Origin: Pseudofrankia coriaricola | Lineage (GTDB): Bacteria; Actinomycetota; Actinomycetes; Frankiales; Frankiaceae | Assembly (NCBI RefSeq): GCF_001854805.1 | Contig: NZ_MBLO01000125.1 | Span: forward strand, 131,614 to 195,613 | DNA: 64,000 nt | Direction of reading: 5' to 3' | Part shown: piece by piece, positions 53,100 to 61,543 of the stretch | How positions within the stretch are numbered: the stretch's first letter is position 1 | Layout: each line of letters opens with the position of its first letter | Notes under the pieces: model-generated | The model's input: the letters and a program-made list of their open reading frames with translations, nothing else | The model's database searches: none | Told to the model about the DNA's origin: nothing | Made by a program: the position numbers and the translations under genes

Positions 53100-53897
53100 A
53101 TGAAGGTGACCTCGCTCGGGTACCGGACCGATTTGATGGTGCGGAGGCTGACGGGCTCTCTCATCACTGAGCATGCGTCTCACCTGGTCGTCCGCACCCC
53201 GGCCAACCCCGGGTTCTGGTGGGGGAACTTCATCCTGGTCGACGGCCCGGCGCGCCGCGGCGACGCGGACCGCTGGGCGGCCACGTTCGCCGACGCGTTC
53301 CCACGGGCAGCGCATCTCGCCCTGGGCGTGGACAGTGGCGACGGCGATGCCGGTGACGAATCCGAGCTCACCCGGCTCGGGGTGACGGTGGAGGTGAACT
53401 CGGTCCTGACCGCCACTCGGCTCGTTCCTCCCACCCGCCCGGTGACGGGCGCCGCCATCCGACCGCTGGTCGGCGACGACGACTGGGCACAGGCGGCCCA
53501 GCTCCGCGCCGTCTGCCATGACGACGAGGAACCATCGGCCGAGGAACGGCTGTTCATCGCGAGGGCGGTCACCGAAGAACGCCGGCTCTGCGAGGCGGGT
53601 GGTGGCATCTGGTTCGGCGCCTTCGTCGACGGCCGGCTGCGGTCCGGCGCGGGCCTGGTCGGCGACGGCGGCGAGCTCGCCCGCTACCAGAACGTCGAGA
53701 CCCACCCGGACTTTCGGCGGGGCGGCCTGGCCTCGGCCGTCGTCCACGGCCTTGGGCAGTGGGGCGTCCGCGAGCTCGGCGCTCGCACGCTGGTCATCGT
53801 CGCCGACCCCGACGACCAGGCCATCCGCGTCTACCGCGCGCTCGGCTTCACCGACACCGAACATCAGGTCCAACTCCAGCGCGCGCCCGGTCAATGA
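53100..53897 (+). CDS. GNAT-family N-acetyltransferase
   Basis: The 265 residues hold a C-terminal GNAT domain with the acetyl-CoA motif ARYQNVETHPDFRRGGLASAVVHGL (QxxGxA-like RRGGLA) and the motif-B segment ARTLVIVADPDDQAIRVYRALGF. The N-terminal 130 residues look like a second, degenerate GNAT lobe (GNFILVDGPARRGDADRW). The substrate is unknown. Confidence 0.82.
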   Translation: MKVTSLGYRTDLMVRRLTGSLITEHASHLVVRTPANPGFWWGNFILVDGPARRGDADRWAATFADAFPRAAHLALGVDSGDGDAGDESELTRLGVTVEVNSVLTATRLVPPTRPVTGAAIRPLVGDDDWAQAAQLRAVCHDDEEPSAEERLFIARAVTEERRLCEAGGGIWFGAFVDGRLRSGAGLVGDGGELARYQNVETHPDFRRGGLASAVVHGLGQWGVRELGARTLVIVADPDDQAIRVYRALGFTDTEHQVQLQRAPGQ

Positions 53898-54169
53898 CCA
53901 TCCGCCGGCCCGCCCGGCGATGGTGATGGCGGTGGAGTCGACCCGGCGGCAGAGGCCCAAGCCGGTCCGGTCGCGACGCGAGCGCGAGCGTGGACGCGAA
54001 TGGTGACGGTACGTGTTCGTTCTGGTAGGTCCGTGCGGTCCCGTCCCTCCGCTTCGTGATAATCGAACCACCCGGGCCTGACGGCACGACACAACGCGGC
54101 AGGCCCCAGGCGCGCGCCTCCTGGCGGGCCCTGGCGGGCGGCGGATCACCAAGGTCGGAGGTGGGCATC

Positions 54170-55045
54170 GTGGGCGAGGACGAGAGCGCGGAACTGCCGA
54201 CGGGGCGCCGACCACCGTTGGATCTTCGTACCGACGTCCCGCATCCGGCGCGAATGTACGACTACTTCCTCGGTGGGAAGGACCACTTCCCGGCCGACCG
54301 GGCGGCCGGCGAGGCCGCGCTCGCCTTCTTCCCGTCGATTCGGACCACGGCGCTGCAGGCGCGCCGGTTCATGACCCGAGTGACGGCCTTCCTGGCCGAG
54401 GCCGGCGTCCGCCAGTTCCTGGACGTCGGCACCGGGATCCCCACCAGCCCGAACCTGCATGAGGTCGCCCAGCGGGTGGCCCCGGACGCCCGGGTCGTCT
54501 ACGTCGACAACGACCCGATCGTGTTGGCCCACGCCCGGGCCCTGCTCACCAGCACCTCCGAGGGACGCACCGCGTACCTTGAGGCCGATCTTCGCGACCC
54601 GGACGGCATCCTGGCCTCGCCCGAGGTGCGGGAGACGCTCGACCTGAACGAACCGGTCGCGTTGTCCCTGTTCGCGATCCTGCATTTCGTGCCAGACGGA
54701 CAGGGACCAGACGGAATCGTCTCCCGGCTGCTGGACGCCCTGGCCCCGGACAGCTACCTGGCGCTCAACCATGCCACTCCCGACTTCGTCGCCCCGGAGA
54801 TCGCCGCCCAGGTGTCGGAGGTCTACCGCTCCCAGGGAATCCCGTTCCAGGCCAGGACCCGGGCCGAGATCGCCCGGTTCTTCGACGGGCTGGAGCTGAC
54901 CGATCCGGGGCTGGTGCCGGTTCACCGGTGGCGGCCCGCCGGCGAGCCCGAGAACATCCCGGAGTCCGACATCGCCAGCTACGGCGGGCTCGCGCGTCTG
55001 CCGGGGCGAGGCGCTGGACGCGCTCGCCCCGTGTCGGGCGCCTAG
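54170..55045 (+). CDS. S-adenosyl methyltransferase (Methyltransf_19 / DUF574 family)
   Basis: GTG 54170 has GGAGG nine bases upstream; the longer frame has no family character. Signatures are PARMYDYFLGGKDHFPADR, FLDVGTGIPTSPNLHEVAQ (SAM site) and RVVYVDNDPIVLAHARALL. This family is highly expanded in Streptomyces and Frankia; substrates are unknown. The last dozen residues and the stop codon come from a dispersed repeat (host repeat interrupted at 55041). Confidence 0.85.
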   Translation: MGEDESAELPTGRRPPLDLRTDVPHPARMYDYFLGGKDHFPADRAAGEAALAFFPSIRTTALQARRFMTRVTAFLAEAGVRQFLDVGTGIPTSPNLHEVAQRVAPDARVVYVDNDPIVLAHARALLTSTSEGRTAYLEADLRDPDGILASPEVRETLDLNEPVALSLFAILHFVPDGQGPDGIVSRLLDALAPDSYLALNHATPDFVAPEIAAQVSEVYRSQGIPFQARTRAEIARFFDGLELTDPGLVPVHRWRPAGEPENIPESDIASYGGLARLPGRGAGRARPVSGA

Positions 55046-55151
55046 GCCGTGTCTGACGGCCTCCGGCCACGCGAGGCTCCGCCATCATCGCCGCAGGGGT
55101 CCCGGAAGATCGGCGCCAGCCGATCCTCCGGGGGAGCGACTTTGGCCTAGG
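55041..55151. mobile_element. 111-bp MITE-like element with CCTAGGCC inverted ends
   Basis: The segment begins CCTAGGCC (55041-55048) and ends GGCCTAGG (55144-55151), a perfect terminal inverted repeat. On its left is GTCGGGCG and on its right GCGCCCTCCCC. The uninterrupted form, GTCGGGCGCCAGGGCGCCC, occurs twice at 26692 and 26840. It contains a sequence (ACGGCCTCCGG…GCGAGGCTCCGCCATCATCGC) also found twice in the hydrogenase protease gene. No transposase is encoded. The rest of 55152-55390 is a diverged copy of the host repeat; no gene is seen there. Confidence 0.65.
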
Positions 55152-55390
55152 GCGCCCTCCCCACGTGGTGCCAGGCACAGGCACAGGCGTATGGCGGTCG
55201 CTGAGGTGGTGCCGAATTAAGGACGTGGCTGGCTTGGCACTGCACCAATGCGCTGTCACCTTCTGTGGCCGGGCTGCGCGGATGCTCGCCGGCACCACAT
55301 CGCCTCGCATCACCCGGCTTGACGTCCGAACGCATGGGATGCGACACGACGGCCGCGTCCGGCCGGAAGCCGGGACGGTTCCAAGGCAGT

Positions 55391-56461
55391 TCAGGGCAGG
55401 AGCAGGCAGCTGTCACCGAACTCGTGCCACAGATAGCGCTCACGCAGCGCCTCGCGGTACGCGGCGGCGACGAGGTCGGGGCCGGCGACGGCCTCGAGCA
55501 GGTCCAGGTGCGAGGCTCCGGGCGCGTGCCATCCGGTGACCAGCCCGGTGACCGTGCGGGCGGCCCGCCGGGGGTCGAGGACGAGGTCGGTCCAGCCGGC
55601 GGCGGCCCGCACCGTCCCGTCCGGGCCGGTGGCCGACTCGAGGGCACGGGTGGCGGTGGTGCCGACCGCGACCACCCGCCCGCCCCACCGGCGCGTCGCG
55701 TTCACCAGACGGGCCGTGTGCGCGTCGACCCGGAACCGTTCCGCCTGCGGCGGCTCACCGGGCTCCTGGGAGGAGACACCGGTGTGCAGCAGCACCGGCG
55801 CGACGAGGATGCCGCGGGTGACCAGGTCGGTCACCAGGTCCGTCGAGAACGGGCGCCCGGCGCTCGGCATCTCGGCGCTGCCGGGGTCGCGGCCGAACAC
55901 GGTGCGATAGGCGTCCATCGGCTGGGGGTCGAGCACGTACGCGTAGCGGATCGGCCGGCCGACGTGCCGCAGGTACGGCACGACACCGCCGTCGATCGGC
56001 ACGCTCGCCCGCCACAGCCGGTCCTGGCCGGCGGGGTGTGGCGCGTGGACCGTCAGCCAGACGCCGTGGGGCAGCGCGATCCGCTCCCCGCGCCGCAGGT
56101 CGTCGACCGGTCCCGTACCGACCTCCCAGATCGGCTTCGCCGATCCGGCAGGAACCCCGGCGGGATCCGCCGCCCGTACCTCGAGGACCCAGTCGCCGTC
56201 GTCGAGCGCCGTCGCGAAGTGGACGACCACCGCGCGGTTCCCGGCCCGGTCGCCGTGACGGGAACCGCTCACGGCGGCCGGGAGCATCGCGGAGGTGTTG
56301 ACGACAACCAGGTCGCCGGGCGCCAGATGTTCGCCGAACTCGTCGAAGCGCGCGTGGCGGACGCCGTTCGGACGCGCGACGAGGAGGCGCACGCCGTCGC
56401 GGCGCTCGGGCGGCGCGGATGCCTCCAGGCCCGTCGGCAGGTCGAACGCGACGGCGCTCAT
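55391..56461 (-). CDS. QueA-like S-adenosylmethionine:tRNA ribosyltransferase-isomerase
   Basis: The 356 residues show the QueA fold: PGDLVVVNTSAMLPAAVSG, YAYVLDPQPMDAYRTVFGR, GRPFSTDLVTDLVTRGI, LLHTGVSS and VGTTATRALES. In queuosine-making bacteria QueA transfers the ribosyl part of SAM to preQ1 in tRNA. No other queuosine gene is in the window, and this actinobacterial branch may have another task. It overlaps the upstream SDR gene by four bases, so both are under the SoxR-box promoter. Confidence 0.8.
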   Translation of the reverse strand: MSAVAFDLPTGLEASAPPERRDGVRLLVARPNGVRHARFDEFGEHLAPGDLVVVNTSAMLPAAVSGSRHGDRAGNRAVVVHFATALDDGDWVLEVRAADPAGVPAGSAKPIWEVGTGPVDDLRRGERIALPHGVWLTVHAPHPAGQDRLWRASVPIDGGVVPYLRHVGRPIRYAYVLDPQPMDAYRTVFGRDPGSAEMPSAGRPFSTDLVTDLVTRGILVAPVLLHTGVSSQEPGEPPQAERFRVDAHTARLVNATRRWGGRVVAVGTTATRALESATGPDGTVRAAAGWTDLVLDPRRAARTVTGLVTGWHAPGASHLDLLEAVAGPDLVAAAYREALRERYLWHEFGDSCLLLP

Positions 56462-57267
56462 CGAACGGTCTCCGCCGCCAGGAGATCTGCCGGGCGATCG
56501 GCGGTGAGACCGGCCGCGAGCTCAGCCGCGAGATCGACCGCGAGGTACCGGCCGCTGACCGGGCGTGTCGCGATCAGCCGCAGGATCGCCGGTACCACCT
56601 GCTCGGGCGGCGGCCGGTCGGAGATGTCCTCGTCGGGGAACGCCCGCTGGTGCATCTCGGTCCGCATGTCCCCCGGGTCGACCGCGTACACGCTCACCGC
56701 CGGCTCCTCGGCGCCGAGGACGGCGGCGAGGTGGTCGAGGGCGGCCTTCGACGGCCCGTACACGCCCCAGCGCGGGTAGGCCTCGACCGCGGCGTCAGAG
56801 CTGATCGTGAGCAGCGTTCCGCCGCCTGCGCGCAGCAGCGGCAGCACCAGCTGGACCAGCGCCAACGGCGCGATCACATTCGTCTCGTAGACGGCGCGGA
56901 CCGCGTCGAGCGGCGCGTCGGCGAGCGCGGGCAGCGGGCTCGGGCCGAGCTCGCTGGCGTTGGCGACGACGAGGTCCAAGCGGCCGAGGCGCGCCGCCGC
57001 GTCGACGAGCGCCCGCCGGTGCGCCGCATCGGTGACATCGCCGGCGACCGGGATGATCCGGCCGAGGGCGGCGCGATGCTGGCGGAGCCCCGCGCCACCG
57101 GGGGCCTTCTCCGGTACGGAGGGCGTCGACGCCACGGCGTTCACGAGGCGCGCGGCGTCGCGGCCGTCCACGACTACCCGCCAGCCGCGTTCGGCGAGGG
57201 CACGGGCCAGGGCGAGGCCCAGCCCCCGCGACGCGCCGGTGATCAGTGCGACAGGATCGTTGGTCAT
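56458..57267 (-). CDS. short-chain dehydrogenase/reductase
   Basis: The 269-residue SDR has the NAD(P) motif TGASRGLGLALARALAERG, the NAG-like strand ANASEL (NNAG position), the catalytic Ser in LTISSDAA, and YGPSKAALDHL containing the active YxxxK. ARG and DGRD residues after the second strand suggest NADPH. It is the first gene after the SoxR box, 17 bases from its start, which suggests a redox-stress or quinone-type reductase. Confidence 0.85.
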   Translation of the reverse strand: MTNDPVALITGASRGLGLALARALAERGWRVVVDGRDAARLVNAVASTPSVPEKAPGGAGLRQHRAALGRIIPVAGDVTDAAHRRALVDAAARLGRLDLVVANASELGPSPLPALADAPLDAVRAVYETNVIAPLALVQLVLPLLRAGGGTLLTISSDAAVEAYPRWGVYGPSKAALDHLAAVLGAEEPAVSVYAVDPGDMRTEMHQRAFPDEDISDRPPPEQVVPAILRLIATRPVSGRYLAVDLAAELAAGLTADRPADLLAAETVR

Positions 57268-57283
57268 GCGGCGATCGTCATAG

Positions 57284-57299
57284 TTAAAGTTAACTTCAA
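57284..57299. promoter_or_regulatory. probable SoxR operator
   Basis: TTAAAGTTAACTTCAA is a near-perfect palindrome (one mismatch) centred on GTTAAC. It resembles the E. coli SoxR box core (CTCAAGTTAACTTGAG). It stands out as AT-rich in a very GC-rich region, between the divergent SDR and soxR genes. It lies close to the SDR start, where a MerR-family activator site between -35 and -10 would be expected. Confidence 0.7.
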
Positions 57300-57370
57300 G
57301 TCAAGGGCGGAATGCGCCTGGGCAGGCGGGATGAGCCGCGAGGGCTGCCGGGGCGGCGAGGGAGGGTGCT

Positions 57371-57841
57371 GTGCGGGCGACCGATCTGCTGACCGTCGGG
57401 GAGACGTCCGCGCGCAGCGGCCTCCCGGCCTCGGCGCTACGCTACTACGAGTCCCAGGGGCTGCTCGAGACCACTCGCACGACCGGGAACCAGCGCCGCT
57501 ACCCGCGCCACGTCCTGCGCAGGCTGGCGTTCATCCGCGCCGCGCAGAACGTGGGCCTGTCGCTGGACGAGATCAGGGCGACCCTGGCAAGGCTGCCGGA
57601 TGGCCGCACCCCGACCCGCGAGGACTGGGCGCTGCTGTCCGAGTCGTGGCGCACCCGGCTTGACGAGCAGATCGCCGCCCTGCTCAAGCTGCGCGACGGG
57701 CTCGAGTCCTGCATCGGCTGCGGCTGCCTGTCGCTGGAACGCTGCGCCGTGTCCAATCCTGGCGACATCACCGCGCAGCGCGGCCCTGGCGCGAACTACC
57801 TTCCCCGCGCCCTGCGCGGCTCCCCACCCCGCGGCGCCTGA
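57371..57841 (+). CDS. soxR: redox-sensing activator SoxR (MerR family)
   Basis: The 156 residues have a MerR-type helix-turn-helix (TVGETSARSGLPASALRYYE), a dimerising helix, and the iron-sulfur motif CIGCGCLSLERC with all four [2Fe-2S] ligands (C114, C117, C119, C125), followed by NPGD. GTG 57371 has GGAGGG upstream. Actinobacterial SoxR senses redox-active compounds; its likely target is the divergent SDR-QueA operon. Confidence 0.93.
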   Translation: MRATDLLTVGETSARSGLPASALRYYESQGLLETTRTTGNQRRYPRHVLRRLAFIRAAQNVGLSLDEIRATLARLPDGRTPTREDWALLSESWRTRLDEQIAALLKLRDGLESCIGCGCLSLERCAVSNPGDITAQRGPGANYLPRALRGSPPRGA

Positions 57842-58201
57842 CCGGCCCCGGCGGACGGCCGTCACGCCGAGTTGGCTCGACCAGTTCCAGACCGCCGGAC
57901 CATACCGACGGAAAGCATCGCACCCGCTCACCGACGCGGCCCGGAGAGCATGCCGGTAACCGGGTTCACATCATGTTTTCCAGGCCTTTGGGAAATACCC
58001 GCGAGACGCCGGCCGCGAGCCCGGCTCCCTCTGTGACCGCGCCGGTACGGGAATCGCCGCACCCGCTCGGCGCGACACGTCCCGTGGCCCCCGCTAAATT
58101 GTATGGGCGAGGTGACGGTCGCGGAGGGTCATCGGTAGCCGTCAGGAAGATAGGGCCGGTGGAAGTCATCGGGAGGCATTCCGTGGGCAGGCGAACCGCG
58201 C
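57842..58201 (+). other. 360-bp region upstream of hypA
   Basis: No gene is seen. An AT-rich patch (CTAAATTGTATGG, about 58093-58105) within otherwise GC-rich DNA is the best candidate for the hydrogenase operon promoter. No terminator for soxR was recognised. Confidence 0.4.
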
Positions 58202-58558
58202 ATGCATGAGCTTTCCGTGACACAGGGCATTGTCGAGATGATTTCCGACCGGGTGCCAAACCAGCGGGTTCTGACGGTCAACCTCACGATTGGCCAGGTA
58301 TCGGGCGTGGCGCCGCACGCCGTCCGTTTCTGTTTCGATCTGGTCGCCGCCGGCACCGTCGCCGAGGGTGCCCGCCTGCACATCGACACCCCGCCCGGGC
58401 GGGCGCGCTGCCGAAGCTGCGGGCAGGACGACTTCGTCATCGACACCCCGCTTCCACTGTGCGGCTGCGGCAGCGCCGACGTGGAGGTGATCGGTGGCGA
58501 CGAGCTGACTGTCGCGTCGGTCGAGGTGGCGGCTAAGCCAAAGGGCATGCGAAAATGA
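58202..58558 (+). CDS. hypA: hydrogenase nickel incorporation protein HypA
   Basis: The 118 residues begin MHELSVTQGIVEMI; His2 is the nickel ligand. The zinc domain has C70 and C73 (CRSCG) but C87 and C89 spaced as CGC instead of the usual CxxC. HypA passes Ni to HypB and then to the hydrogenase large subunit. The final residues (KPKGMRK) and stop codon lie inside the first palindromic repeat unit, so the repeat now forms the gene end. Confidence 0.9.
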   Translation: MHELSVTQGIVEMISDRVPNQRVLTVNLTIGQVSGVAPHAVRFCFDLVAAGTVAEGARLHIDTPPGRARCRSCGQDDFVIDTPLPLCGCGSADVEVIGGDELTVASVEVAAKPKGMRK

Positions 58559-58712
58559 TCCTCTTTCGCATACCCGGCGGCAGACTCACAAAATCACTTG
58601 AGCCAAAGGGCATGCGAAAATGATCTTCTTTCGCATGCCCGGCGGCAGACTCACAAAATCACTTGAGCCAAAGGGCATGCGAAGATGATCTTCCTTCGCA
58701 TGCCCGGCGGCA
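58537..58712 (+). repeat. three tandem 65-bp palindromic units between hypA and hypB
   Basis: Units begin at 58537, 58602 and 58667 (the third is partial). Each contains GCCAAAGGGCATGCG, a loop with ATGATC, and the return arm CGCATGCCCGGCGGC. Unit 2 has a perfect 12-bp stem (GGGCATGCGAAA). Unit 3 has A-to-G on the left arm matched by T-to-C on the right. A related copy lies at 10176-10219. Confidence 0.9.
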
Positions 58713-58758
58713 AGTCCCGAGATCACCAGATGGCGCCGCGTTGGAGGTGTGGGAACGG

Positions 58759-59715
58759 GTGTGCGTGACCTGTGGGTGCGACGGCGACGCCCGGCCCAGA
58801 ATCGTCGGCCCCGTCGATCCGGTACGCCGTGGCGACGATCCGGTACGCCGTGACAAGGACGAGCGGGATCCGGCGCGGGCGGATGGCCGGCACGCGGGCC
58901 ATCCCGGGCCCGGGGACCGGCCGGCCATCGTTCCGTCGGGCCGCGGGCTCGCCGGCGCCCAGCTGGTGACCCTCGAGGAGCGCGTGCTCGCGAAGAACGA
59001 CGCCATTGCCGCTTCCAACCGTCATTGGCTGGCTCACCAGGGCATCCTCGCCGTAAACGTGATGAGCTCGCCCGGCGCAGGGAAGACCACCCTGCTCGAA
59101 CGCACCATCCGCGCGCTGAACGCCGAATGGCCGATCGCGGTCGTCGAAGGTGACCAGGAAGGCGTGCTCGACGCGGACCGAATCAGGGCCAGTGGTGCGC
59201 CGGTGGTCCAGGTGAACACGGGCGACGGCTGCCATCTTGACGCGGAGATGTTCGACCGCGGGCTGCGCACGCTTCCGCTGGCGCCTGGGACGCTCGTATT
59301 CGTCGAGAACGTCGGCAACCTGGTCTGCCCCGCGCTTTTCGACCTCGGCGAGGGCGCTCGCGTCGTCGTGACGGCCGTGACCGAGGGCGAGGACAAGCCG
59401 GCCAAGTACCCCCGGATGTTCGCGTCCGCCGATCTCGTCCTGATCAACAAGTGCGACCTCCTCCCGCATGTCGACTTCGACGCGGCGGCCTGTGAGCGGC
59501 ATATTCGCCTCGCCAGCCCGCGGGCCGAGGTCATGGTGCTCTCCGCCCGGACGGGCGAGGGCCTGTCCGCCTGGTACGGCTGGCTTCGTCACCGTCGCGG
59601 CCACCGCGAGGCCGAGATTTCGGCCTGCTCGACACATCACCACCACCCCCATCCCCCGACCGACCCGACGGACTCCTTGTCAGCGTCCGCGCCAGTCGAG
59701 TCCTCCGCGCCCTGA
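58759..59715 (+). CDS. hypB: hydrogenase nickel incorporation GTPase HypB
   Basis: GTG 58759 gives the family's N-terminal metal motif MCVTCGC. The GTPase core follows: SPGAGKTTLLER (residues 104-115, Walker A), VVEGDQEGVLDADRI, FVENVGNLVCPALFDLGE and INKCDLLPHVDF. The C-terminus has a short His-rich tail (THHHHPHPP), which could store nickel. A DDPVRR micro-repeat lies in the linker. HypB delivers Ni to the [NiFe] site. Confidence 0.93.
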   Translation: MCVTCGCDGDARPRIVGPVDPVRRGDDPVRRDKDERDPARADGRHAGHPGPGDRPAIVPSGRGLAGAQLVTLEERVLAKNDAIAASNRHWLAHQGILAVNVMSSPGAGKTTLLERTIRALNAEWPIAVVEGDQEGVLDADRIRASGAPVVQVNTGDGCHLDAEMFDRGLRTLPLAPGTLVFVENVGNLVCPALFDLGEGARVVVTAVTEGEDKPAKYPRMFASADLVLINKCDLLPHVDFDAAACERHIRLASPRAEVMVLSARTGEGLSAWYGWLRHRRGHREAEISACSTHHHHPHPPTDPTDSLSASAPVESSAP

Positions 59716-59788
59716 ACGGAGTGGATATGCGCATCGTTCTGGGCTGCCGCGCACTGAGGGTGGCCGACACGACCAGGGGGCCGCGGTC

Positions 59789-61543
59789 GTGACCGCGGAC
59801 CTCGGCGCCGGGACCGACAAGGCCACGCCGGTCGCTGTGCCGCCTCGGCGGGACGCACCGGCCACGCCGGTCGAACCAAGCCGCCTCGGGCAGCCGGATG
59901 CTCCGGAGGCGTCCGGCGACGTGGCCGAGCCCTCCGGGTCGGCCGAGCTGGGACCGCCGCCGCCGGGATTCGCGGCGGCGCGGGCGGTCGCCGACGCGGT
60001 GCTGTATGAGGGCTACCTGCTTTATCCCTACCGGCGTTCGTCTGGAAAGAACCGGGTGCGCTGGCAGTTCGGTGTCCTCGCGCCCCGGCCGTGGGTCGAG
60101 GCGAACTGCCTCCCCGCCGTCACCATGGCGGGTTCGTCGGACTCGTGGCAGCAGCAGACCGAATGCCTGGTCGAGGCGCCGCCGAGCGCGGTCATCCACA
60201 TCCGGCTGCGTTTCCTGCATCTACAACACCGTTCGGTACAGCGACGGAACGAGCGCGCCCAGTCCACCGAGGCAGAGCTCGTCGAGGCAGGGTCCGCTGA
60301 GGCAGAGCTCGTCGAGGCAGAGTTCGTCGAGGCAGAGTTCGTCGAGGTCGACGCGGCGGCCAGCGGTGACCACCGGTACCTCACCTTTGACGAGGCCGTC
60401 GAGCGCGAGATCGACATCGCGGTCGAGCTGTCCGAGCTGATCGCCGGACCGTGCCAGCGCCAGGTGTTCTTCCCCGCCACCGAGTCGGTCGAGCCGCTCG
60501 GTCACGACACGAGAATCGTCCGCACCCAGCAGCCGGTGTCCGCGGTGGTGTCCCTGTCCGCGTGGGCCGCCGCGACCCCGTTCCCCGCGTGGCAGCTGCG
60601 CCTCGTCACCGAGAACACCGCGACCGACCTGGCCACGCTGGCCTCCCGCCAGGAGGCGCTGCACCGCGCGCTGCTCGCCACGCATTCCCTGCTCGGCGTG
60701 CGCGACGGGCGGTTCCTCTCCGTGCTCGATCCTCCGGCCTGGGCGGCACAGGCCACCCGGGCGTGCGAGAACCTGCGCACGTTCCCGGTGCTGGCGGGCG
60801 CGGCCGACACCAGCGACGTCGTCCTGTCCGCCCCGATCATCCTGTACGACCGCCCCGCCGTGGCTCCCGAAAGTCCGGGTGACCTGTTCGACGCGACCGA
60901 GATCGACGAGATCCTCTCGCTGCGGACGATGACGCTCACTGAGGAGGAGAAGCAGGAGGCCCGGGCGACCGACCCACGAGCAGCGAAGATCATCGATCGG
61001 GTCGAGCTCATCCCCGACGACGTGTTCGCCCGCCTCCACGGCGTCGTCCGGTCCCTGCGCCCAGCATCAGCGGCCACGGGTTCCATCGCCAGCGCCGACG
61101 TCGTCGCTGTCAGCGTCACTGACGATGTCACTGACGCCGACGCCGGCGACGTGACGCCGAGCCGGCCACCGGCGACGGCGTCCGCTCAAGAGCCGTCCCC
61201 GCCGCGCTGGTGGGATCCGGAGGCGGACGCCGCGGTGTCACCCGACCGTGAGGCCGTTCTGGTCGACGGTGTACGGGTGACCAGGGGAGCCCGCGTCCGG
61301 CTGCGGCCGCGCGGGCGGGGCAGCGATGCGCAGGACATGTTTCTCGACGGGCGCGAGGCCGTCGTCGAGGGGGTTTTCCTGGATGTCGACGACGCGCGGC
61401 ACCTCGCCGTGATCCTCGTCGACGATCCGGGTGCGGACCTGCATCGGTGGTATGGGCGTCACTATTACTTCGCCCCCGACGAGGTCGAGGTCGTCTCCCC
61501 CGCCGACGGCGGGACGGCACCGGCCGTGGAGCCCGGGCGATGA
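59789..61543 (+). CDS. conserved-looking 584-aa protein of the hydrogenase operon, unknown function
   Basis: GTG 59789 has AGGGGG upstream, and the stop overlaps the maturation protease start (ATGA). The protein has no signal peptide, helices or recognised catalytic motif. An N-terminal beta-rich region (YEGYLLYPYRRSSGKNRVRW) precedes a middle part containing HRALLATHSLLGVRDGRFLS. The C-terminal SH3-like segment reads LVDGVRVTRGARVRLRPRGR and then WYGRHYYFAPDEVEVV. An in-frame micro-repeat (AELVEAEFVEAEFVE) lies near residue 170. Its place between hypB and the protease implies a role in hydrogenase assembly. Confidence 0.72.
   Translation: MTADLGAGTDKATPVAVPPRRDAPATPVEPSRLGQPDAPEASGDVAEPSGSAELGPPPPGFAAARAVADAVLYEGYLLYPYRRSSGKNRVRWQFGVLAPRPWVEANCLPAVTMAGSSDSWQQQTECLVEAPPSAVIHIRLRFLHLQHRSVQRRNERAQSTEAELVEAGSAEAELVEAEFVEAEFVEVDAAASGDHRYLTFDEAVEREIDIAVELSELIAGPCQRQVFFPATESVEPLGHDTRIVRTQQPVSAVVSLSAWAAATPFPAWQLRLVTENTATDLATLASRQEALHRALLATHSLLGVRDGRFLSVLDPPAWAAQATRACENLRTFPVLAGAADTSDVVLSAPIILYDRPAVAPESPGDLFDATEIDEILSLRTMTLTEEEKQEARATDPRAAKIIDRVELIPDDVFARLHGVVRSLRPASAATGSIASADVVAVSVTDDVTDADAGDVTPSRPPATASAQEPSPPRWWDPEADAAVSPDREAVLVDGVRVTRGARVRLRPRGRGSDAQDMFLDGREAVVEGVFLDVDDARHLAVILVDDPGADLHRWYGRHYYFAPDEVEVVSPADGGTAPAVEPGR

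Noticed and set aside
58537..58712. The hypA-hypB repeats as a CRISPR array.
   Set aside because: Units are directly adjacent with no unique spacers, and each unit is itself a long palindrome.
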